This document shows positions 62,788-64,000 of a stretch of DNA of 64,000 bases, piece after piece. Position 1 is the stretch's first letter, and every line of letters starts with the position of its first letter. Position numbers and translations under genes: made by a program. The stretch is taken from NCBI GenBank assembly GCA_900316975.1, contig ONFA01000026.1:1-64000 (forward strand). The letters run 5' to 3'. Below the pieces are notes generated by a model. It ran no database searches, was not told where the DNA came from, and saw only the letters and a program-made list of their open reading frames with translations. This stretch comes from an uncultured Prevotellaceae bacterium (GTDB lineage Bacteria > Bacteroidota > Bacteroidia > Bacteroidales > Bacteroidaceae).

Positions 62788-64000
62788 TCGCCTTTAAGGT
62801 ATTCCTCCGTCTTTGTGTACAGCCCCGTCTGATGGCTGTAGGTGATGAAGCCACGGTTCTTCCACACGTTGAGCTGATGCTTGGTGCCCTCCTTGCTCTT
62901 GCCGAGTTGCAGACGCAAAGCCTCCAGCTGCTGCTCGTTGAAAACATTCCCGAGGCTTTCGAGCATGTTCTTAGGACCACACTTCAGCACCTCTTCCGAA
63001 GGAGCATCGCCACCTTTGAACATGTCGCCAAACACCTTCACCTTCGACCACAGGTCGTAATAGCAGAACCACACCATGTATTCGCCAATGGAGCGCGACC
63101 AAGTCTGGTCGTTCAGAATCCAAAGCGTGGCAGCCTTCTTCCATGCGGCAAAGATGCTTCGGTGCGAGAGTTCGAAGAGCATGTCGTCATCGGCAAGGTC
63201 TGCCAGACGCGCCATCTCCTCTGCCAGATGGTCGGCAATCTTGTTCAGCGGCTTCACCACAAACCGCCCCTTGCAGTTGTCCAGCCGCACGATGTACTCG
63301 TCGAGCTTCCGCAGGAACTCCTCATCGTAAGCCCCCTGACGCGGAATCTTCCCCTTGCGCTCGCCACGCGCCTTGTAGGCAAAAGGAATGCGCCCGAAGA
63401 AACCGTTCGTCAAGTCCTTCTTGTAGAAAGCCCGTGCAGCATCGGGCGTGGAACTGAACGTGATGTTCACCCTCAGCACCGGATTGCCCGTCACCCCGTC
63501 GGCAGTGGCACGCAAGGCACCCGCGCGCTGGCGGTCGTAGATGTTGCGGATGGTCTGGCTCACCTGCCTGTGACCGCCACACATCTTGTCGGCCATCTCC
63601 ACCTCGGGCAGATTCAGATACTGCGTGCGCCCGCCCATCTTCTCCAGCGCCATCGCATTCTGGATGAAGGCAGGATTGGTCAGGTCGGCAGGCGGGAACC
63701 AGAAACTCACGTCGGGACGCTCAGGCTTCTCCTTGTTCGCCCCCTTCGTCTTCATCTGCCGCTGCCAGTCCACCAGCTTCTTGTACTCAATCTCATCGTG
63801 CTCGCGGAAAGGTCTCATGATAGCCTCCACCAGATGTGTCATCTGCGCCTTACCCACGCCCGAAGGACCTATCAGATGCCCCATCTGACCACAAAGTTCG
63901 TAGTATTTATTGTCAGAATACATGAACTCCACATCCGCCAAATGAGCAGCAAGAGCAGGAAACGCCATCGGAACAAGCGGTTCGCGAATGTCTTGGGAAA
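62784..64000 (-). CDS. DUF3987 protein, 5' end outside the window
   Basis: The visible 405 codons begin before the Met at 63968, since SQDIREPLVP is open and coding-like upstream, so the gene continues past 64000. LIGPSGVGKAQMTHLVEAIM is a P-loop-like ATP site; YLNLPEVEMADKMCGGHRQV and VNITFSSTPDAARAFYKKDL are typical of DUF3987, a replication-type ATPase or helicase paired with the primase in Bacteroidetes elements. The last part (ALRLQLGKSKEGTKHQLNVW) is a helix-turn-helix-like region. Confidence 0.88.
   Translation of the reverse strand, partial: SQDIREPLVPMAFPALAAHLADVEFMYSDNKYYELCGQMGHLIGPSGVGKAQMTHLVEAIMRPFREHDEIEYKKLVDWQRQMKTKGANKEKPERPDVSFWFPPADLTNPAFIQNAMALEKMGGRTQYLNLPEVEMADKMCGGHRQVSQTIRNIYDRQRAGALRATADGVTGNPVLRVNITFSSTPDAARAFYKKDLTNGFFGRIPFAYKARGERKGKIPRQGAYDEEFLRKLDEYIVRLDNCKGRFVVKPLNKIADHLAEEMARLADLADDDMLFELSHRSIFAAWKKAATLWILNDQTWSRSIGEYMVWFCYYDLWSKVKVFGDMFKGGDAPSEEVLKCGPKNMLESLGNVFNEQQLEALRLQLGKSKEGTKHQLNVWKNRGFITYSHQTGLYTKTEEYLKGE

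Overview
The window is a Bacteroidales chromosome segment, most likely Prevotellaceae. The evidence is promoters of the Bacteroidetes type (TTTG-N19/20-TAnnTTTG), a fused LpxC-FabZ, a BtuG-like DUF5074 cobalamin-binding lipoprotein next to BtuB, a UpxY/UpxZ-type pair heading a surface-polysaccharide locus, and the HU-like/CHC2 primase/DUF3987 gene set. The genus is inference. No rRNA, tRNA or CRISPR array was recognised.

Layout. 0.3-0.8 kb: queF (+). 0.8-12.5 kb (-): one long run of genes behind a cobalamin riboswitch at about 12.4 kb. The order is DASS permease, a 123-aa unknown, biotin carboxylase, biotin carrier, acyl-CoA carboxyltransferase, btuB, btuG-like, btuF-like, btuC-like. It joins a probable propionyl-CoA carboxylase, whose product feeds the B12-dependent methylmalonyl-CoA mutase, to the B12 uptake machinery. 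13-14.9 kb: an AbiH-type defence gene between two direct intergenic repeats, and a truncated AAA-ATPase-like gene. 15-41.5 kb (-): a surface-polysaccharide locus. Read from its promoter end it holds upxY-like, upxZ-like, an accessory block (55-aa ORF + GNAT, membrane protein, CBS-HEPN protein, BspA-like LRR), rmlC-A-D-B, acyltransferase, Wzy, Wzx, glycosyltransferases, a beta-helix protein, a frameshifted acyltransferase, a recombination scar with a DUF4143 ATPase, a radical SAM protein, GT4 and a nucleotidyltransferase. It ends in a strong terminator at 15.0 kb.

Upstream of upxY lies a 270-bp segment bounded by perfect 27-bp inverted repeats. It carries one good promoter, which in this assembly points away from the locus and straight into a terminator, so the locus looks like a phase-variable operon captured in the OFF state. 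Next to it (42.17-42.88 kb) is an array of 15 full REP-like palindromic units. More units lie in the upxY-upxZ gap and elsewhere, and two lie inside a RAYT-like (IS200/Y1, HUH) transposase gene at 45.7-47.0 kb.

43-50.2 kb (+): phoH, purC, menG/ubiE, RAYT, aroE (carrying a 114-bp in-frame palindromic element) and three secreted or lipoprotein genes. 50.3-58.6 kb (-): pbp1A, miaA, two small genes, lpxA, lpxC-fabZ, a four-helix-bundle gene inside the lpx run, lpxD. 58.8-59.9 kb (+): purM. 60.1-64 kb (-): HU-like protein, DUF5675 protein, CHC2/TOPRIM primase and a DUF3987 protein that runs off the window.

The DNA is unusually rich in simple-word arrays (CAACTGT, CAACTCT, GAATTAG, GGAGTTA) and small palindromes. 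Several of these have entered coding genes in frame.
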